A stretch of DNA of 8,956 nt, taken from NCBI GenBank assembly GCA_003133005.1, contig PKZI01000202.1, positions 1 to 8,956 of the forward strand. Reading direction: 5' to 3'. Below the pieces are notes generated by a model. That model had not been told where the DNA came from, ran no database searches, and saw nothing but the letters and a program-made list of their open reading frames with translations. The translations under genes were made by a program, and so were the position numbers. Numbering within the stretch: the stretch's first letter is position 1; each line of letters starts with the position of its first letter. Source of the stretch: Acidimicrobiaceae bacterium (lineage in GTDB: Bacteria > Actinomycetota > Acidimicrobiia > Acidimicrobiales > RAAP-2). Positions 6,372-8,956 of the stretch are shown piece by piece.

Positions 6372-6389
6372 GTTCTCTAGCACTTTCAA
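6362..6389 (-). promoter_or_regulatory. Candidate promoter for the minus-strand SEDS gene
   Basis: On the minus strand, TTGAAA (6389-6384) is followed after 16 bases by TACGAC (6367-6362). The expected transcription start falls at about 6355, on or next to the TTG start codon, so the message could be leaderless or nearly so. The -10 shares two bases with the ppk1 -10 within the palindrome TCGTACGA (6363-6370). The final C of the -10 makes it a weak match. Confidence 0.35.
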
Positions 6390-6393
6390 TAAA

Positions 6394-6400
6394 AGAGGAA
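6394..6400 (+). promoter_or_regulatory. Probable ribosome-binding site for ppk1
   Basis: AGAGGAA lies upstream of the ATG at 6412. The spacing of about 11-13 bases is longer than ideal, but no better purine-rich sequence precedes any other in-frame start, and this start gives the expected protein length. Confidence 0.45.
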
Positions 6401-6411
6401 GACTTCGCAGT

Positions 6412-8481
6412 ATGCCCATTGATCTCGCCTCGTTCGGACCCGAGAGGTTCTCGAGTCGCGAACTGTCGCGTCTGGAGTTCGGAGCGCGGCTACTCGACCT
6501 CGCGGACGACCAGGGCCTGCCAATACTCGAGCGATTCAAGTTCGTGGCGATTTTCGCCGACATGATCGACGAGTTCTTTCAAGTTCGCGTCGTGAGTCTC
6601 GAGGACAAGGTTGCGGCCGGCGTGCAGACGCCCTCGGTCGACGGCGTGCGACCACGCCAGCAACTATCGGCCATTCGTGAACGCGTGACCTCGCTCGTCG
6701 AACGTCAGGACCGGATCGTGCTCGATTCACTGCTGCCGGACTTGGCGACACACGGTATTGAAGTAATGCACTACCGTGACCTGGACGAGGTCGAGAAGAA
6801 GTTACTGACCAAGTACTTCGACGAGAACGTGTACCCGGTGCTTACCCCCTTGGCAGTCGATCCGGGTCATCCATTTCCGATGATTTCAAATCTGTCGCTC
6901 AATATTGCGGTGACGGTGCGCGACGACACGACGGGCGAGGAACGTAGCGCACGCGTCAAAGTTCCGAACTCGATCCCGCGCTTCCTCCAAGTGGCGGAAA
7001 ACCGCTGGTGTCTGCTCGAGGACCTGATCATGGCGAATCTCGATCGTCTGTTCCCAGGAATGCGGATCGGACGGGCCGACCTTTTTCGCGTCACGAGAAA
7101 CGCGGACCTCACGCTCGAAGAGGACGAGGCCGACGATTTGCTCGTAGCGCTCGAGGTTGAGCTTCGTCGCCGTCGCTTTGGTGAAGCGCTACGCGTTGAG
7201 ATCCAAAGCGGCATGTCGAGCGAGTTTCTCGAGCTGCTGGTGGGACAGCTCGAGCTCGACCCTTCGAACGTCTACGTCACCGACGCGCCGCTGGGCCTAC
7301 ACGACCTTTGGAGGATCTACGCCATTGACCGTCCTGATCTCAAGGGTGAAGGTTGGTCGCCGCTCACGCCCAAACGGCTTTTAGAAGGCGACCACGTGGG
7401 TGACATCTTCGCGGCAATTCGCGACGGTGACATCTTGTTACATCATCCCTACGAGTCCTTCAGCGACTCGGTCGAGGTGTTCATTGCCCAAGCCGCGAAT
7501 GACCCAAAAGTCGTGGGCATCAAACAAACGTTGTATCGCACGTCCGGTGACTCTCCCATTGTCGCGTCGCTCATCCAAGCTGCTGAGCGCGGCAAGCAGG
7601 TCGTCGCACTCGTGGAACTCAAGGCTCGATTTGATGAAGCGGCGAACATCGAATGGGCCAAGGCGCTCGAAGATGTAGGAGTACACGTGGTGTACGGCGT
7701 CGTGGGTCTAAAGACGCACTGCAAGATCGCCCTCGTGGTGCGTAACGAGGGCGACAAGACGGTTCGTTACGCCCACGTCGGTACTGGTAACTACAACGCG
7801 ACCACCGCGCGCAGCTACGAGGATTTCGGCTTACTCACTTCGGATCCTGAGATTACGCATGACGTGGGCGAATTGTTCAACTTCCTCACCGGATTCGCGC
7901 GAAATGGGAACTACGAGAAGCTGATCGTCAGTCCCACGTCGACTCGGTCGCGCATGGTTGAGCTCATCAATGGTCAACGCGACATTGGGCCGAGCGGGCG
8001 CATTGCGATAAAAGTGAATGGACTGACCGATCCGGTCATCATCGACGCGCTCTACGAAGCGAGCGCCGCTGGCGTGGAAATTCGTCTCGAGGTACGCACG
8101 CTGTGTTGCTTGCGTCCTGGGGTGAGTGGACTGTCGGAGAATATTACGGTGCACAGTTTGGTGGGAGAGTTTCTCGAGCATTCACGCATCTTCATCTTCG
8201 GGCGACCGGGTTACGGGAGCTACTCAGTTATCATTGGTTCGGCGGACCTCATGGAGCGAAATCTCGATCGACGCGTCGAGGTGCAGGTGCCCATCGAAGA
8301 CCCTCAGTTGCAGGGCGAACTCCAGAATGCGTTCGAGATCACGTGGAACGACGACACGTACACCTGGGCGCTTGGTACCGATCGTCGTTGGCGTCGCCTG
8401 CAGCCCGTGAATCTCTTCTCCGCGCAAGCCGAGTTCAAACGTCTTGAGACGTCGCTGTCCCGGTCGGTCCCTCAGCTCTAA
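6412..8481 (+). CDS. ppk1: Polyphosphate kinase 1
   Basis: PPK1 reversibly transfers the ATP gamma-phosphate onto long-chain polyphosphate through a phosphohistidine. With the ATG at 6412 the protein has 689 residues (E. coli 688), and the key residues fall one position after E. coli: R376 in TLYR, R406 in KARF, the autophosphorylated H436 in KTHCK, and H455 in YAHVGTGN. The N-terminal domain shows SRELSRLEF and IDEFFQVRV, the head domain DPGHPFPMISNLSLN, and the C-terminal phospholipase-D-like domain CLRPGVSGLSENI, FLEHSRIF and RNLDRRVEV. All expected motifs are intact. An upstream start at 6325 is less likely, because it would run 31 bases into the divergent SEDS coding region and add 29 residues with no family match. 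The gene has its own candidate promoter and is divergent from the SEDS gene. Its 3' end overlaps the convergent membrane-protein gene by 47 bases. Polyphosphate kinases often serve phosphate storage and stress; no pho-box could be recognised. Confidence 0.97.
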   Translation: MPIDLASFGPERFSSRELSRLEFGARLLDLADDQGLPILERFKFVAIFADMIDEFFQVRVVSLEDKVAAGVQTPSVDGVRPRQQLSAIRERVTSLVERQDRIVLDSLLPDLATHGIEVMHYRDLDEVEKKLLTKYFDENVYPVLTPLAVDPGHPFPMISNLSLNIAVTVRDDTTGEERSARVKVPNSIPRFLQVAENRWCLLEDLIMANLDRLFPGMRIGRADLFRVTRNADLTLEEDEADDLLVALEVELRRRRFGEALRVEIQSGMSSEFLELLVGQLELDPSNVYVTDAPLGLHDLWRIYAIDRPDLKGEGWSPLTPKRLLEGDHVGDIFAAIRDGDILLHHPYESFSDSVEVFIAQAANDPKVVGIKQTLYRTSGDSPIVASLIQAAERGKQVVALVELKARFDEAANIEWAKALEDVGVHVVYGVVGLKTHCKIALVVRNEGDKTVRYAHVGTGNYNATTARSYEDFGLLTSDPEITHDVGELFNFLTGFARNGNYEKLIVSPTSTRSRMVELINGQRDIGPSGRIAIKVNGLTDPVIIDALYEASAAGVEIRLEVRTLCCLRPGVSGLSENITVHSLVGEFLEHSRIFIFGRPGYGSYSVIIGSADLMERNLDRRVEVQVPIEDPQLQGELQNAFEITWNDDTYTWALGTDRRWRRLQPVNLFSAQAEFKRLETSLSRSVPQL
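7228..7254. repeat. 9-base inverted repeat inside ppk1
   Basis: CTCGAGCTG (7228-7236) and its exact reverse complement CAGCTCGAG (7246-7254) are separated by 9 bases. The stretch encodes LELLVGQLE, a normal PPK1 sequence, so the repeat may be a by-product of Leu-Glu codons. No T-run follows. Confidence 0.5.
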
Positions 8482-8956
8482 GCGGGCTCCTTCGCCACTG
8501 CACACTCGCGTACGCGGCGCCGCCGAGTGGAATGGGCAGCCAGAAGTTCACGAGTCGATAGGCGAGTACCGCCAGAATGGCCTGACTGTTCGGAACACCG
8601 AAGCCGCTCAGCGTAGAGATGAGCACGCCTTCAATGACACCCAGTCCCCCGGGAGTGAGGGGGATCACGGCAAAGATGTTCGCGAGTCCGTAGGCAACCA
8701 GCAGGTCAATAGGTGATACCACGCTACCGAAGGACCAGAGAAAGACCCACAGACACGCGGCATCGAGCACCCAGTTGAGACCCGCCCAACTAAAAGCCCA
8801 CCAGAGCGTTCGGCGATTGGTGATCAAGAGCGTGATTCGTTGGGCGACCTTTTCTAACAGTTCAGAGATCTTCTCGGGATTGAGAATGGGGATGTGGCGC
8901 GCCGCCGCGCGCAGCCACGCATCGGCGTGGCGTTGACCTCGGGTCAACAGCAGGAT
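8435..8956 (-). CDS. Flippase-like/lysylphosphatidylglycerol synthase TM-region (UPF0104) family protein, C-terminal part
   Basis: The frame is open to the right edge (the final bases read ILL before the first possible TTG at 8947), so this is the C-terminal 173 residues of a longer gene. Hydrophobic segments occur around WWAFSWAGLNWVLDAACLWVFLW, the LLVAYGLANIFAVIPL stretch and the end of the domain. The diagnostic block is PLTPGGLGVIEGVLISTLSGFGVP followed by AVLAYRLVNFWLPIPLG, as in the YbhN/UPF0104 and MprF-like transmembrane family. Members are polytopic proteins linked to lipid or glycolipid transfer across the membrane; the substrate cannot be told from this fragment. The cytoplasmic tail after the last helix (QWRRSP onward, about 20 residues) is encoded in the region overlapping ppk1. 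An MprF-type synthetase domain would lie C-terminal to this region and is absent, so this is a stand-alone transmembrane type. Confidence 0.85.
   Translation of the reverse strand: MLLLTRGQRHADAWLRAAARHIPILNPEKISELLEKVAQRITLLITNRRTLWWAFSWAGLNWVLDAACLWVFLWSFGSVVSPIDLLVAYGLANIFAVIPLTPGGLGVIEGVLISTLSGFGVPNSQAILAVLAYRLVNFWLPIPLGGAAYASVQWRRSPLRAEGPTGTATSQDV

Noticed and set aside
6325..6411. Longer ppk1 start at 6325 (or ATG at 6370)
   Set aside because: It would overlap the divergent SEDS start and add residues without family match; from 6412 the length and catalytic residue numbers agree with E. coli PPK1 to within one.
5757..6563. 268-residue minus-strand open frame across the SEDS 5' end and ppk1 5' end
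   Set aside because: It is out of frame with two well-supported genes, its composition is Arg/His-rich, and it shows no recognisable domain; it is a shadow of high-G+C coding sequence.
8503..8529. Possible terminator hairpin (CACTCG/CGAGTG) downstream of ppk1
   Set aside because: The loop is long, no T-run follows, and the sequence codes for the conserved end of the UPF0104 domain.
8894..8918. G+C-rich hairpin GTGGC...GCCAC near the right edge
   Set aside because: It is within the UPF0104 coding region and encodes an Arg/Ala-rich stretch; there is no T-run and the arms are imperfect.
1..8956. Mobile elements, CRISPR arrays, defence genes, tRNA or rRNA genes
   Set aside because: No repeats of suitable length, transposase or integrase motifs, or structural RNA signatures were seen; almost every base is within conserved chromosomal genes.

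Overview
The window looks like ordinary chromosomal DNA of an actinobacterium. The clues are a moderately high G+C content (estimated by eye), frequent GTG and TTG starts, the gene order alaS–ruvX–mltG–aroE that is familiar from Actinomycetota, and a second SEDS protein of the longer actinobacterial type. A lineage near Acidimicrobiia would fit, but that is inference. I see no rRNA, tRNA, CRISPR array, insertion sequence, phage gene or attachment site, and no gene-free stretch longer than about 60 bases.

Layout. Positions 1-4994 hold one tightly packed plus-strand run: the 3' part of alaS (tRNA-Ala charging and editing), ruvX (YqgF-type nuclease), mltG (peptidoglycan lytic transglycosylase), aroE (shikimate dehydrogenase), a RodA-like SEDS membrane protein, and a bifunctional-nuclease (DUF151) family protein. 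The junctions are a 3-base gap, a 20-base overlap, two 4-base GTGA overlaps and a 24-base gap, so a single operon with translational coupling is likely. Position 4991 begins, on the minus strand, a second, 12-segment SEDS protein. It converges on the nuclease gene with stop codons interlocked in a CTAG. A 56-base divergent spacer then separates it from ppk1 (polyphosphate kinase, plus strand). Ppk1 in turn converges, with a 47-base overlap, on the 3' part of a minus-strand UPF0104/flippase-like membrane protein that runs off the right edge.

How the genes fit together. The operon mixes translation (AlaS), RNA or DNA processing (RuvX), aromatic amino acid synthesis (AroE) and cell-wall growth (MltG cuts nascent glycan strands, RodA-type SEDS proteins polymerise them). 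The grouping of a glycan-strand terminase with a glycan polymerase homologue is the most functional part of the arrangement. Neither SEDS gene has a class B PBP gene beside it here.

Nothing in the window is clearly a new system. The points most worth following are: a RodA-like SEDS protein that appears to lack both the catalytic loop aspartate and the conserved lysine of the QPSE motif; a perfect 24-base palindrome inside the DUF151 gene; a pair of overlapping divergent promoters for ppk1 and the second SEDS gene; and a 9-base direct repeat that exactly frames the ruvX/mltG overlap.
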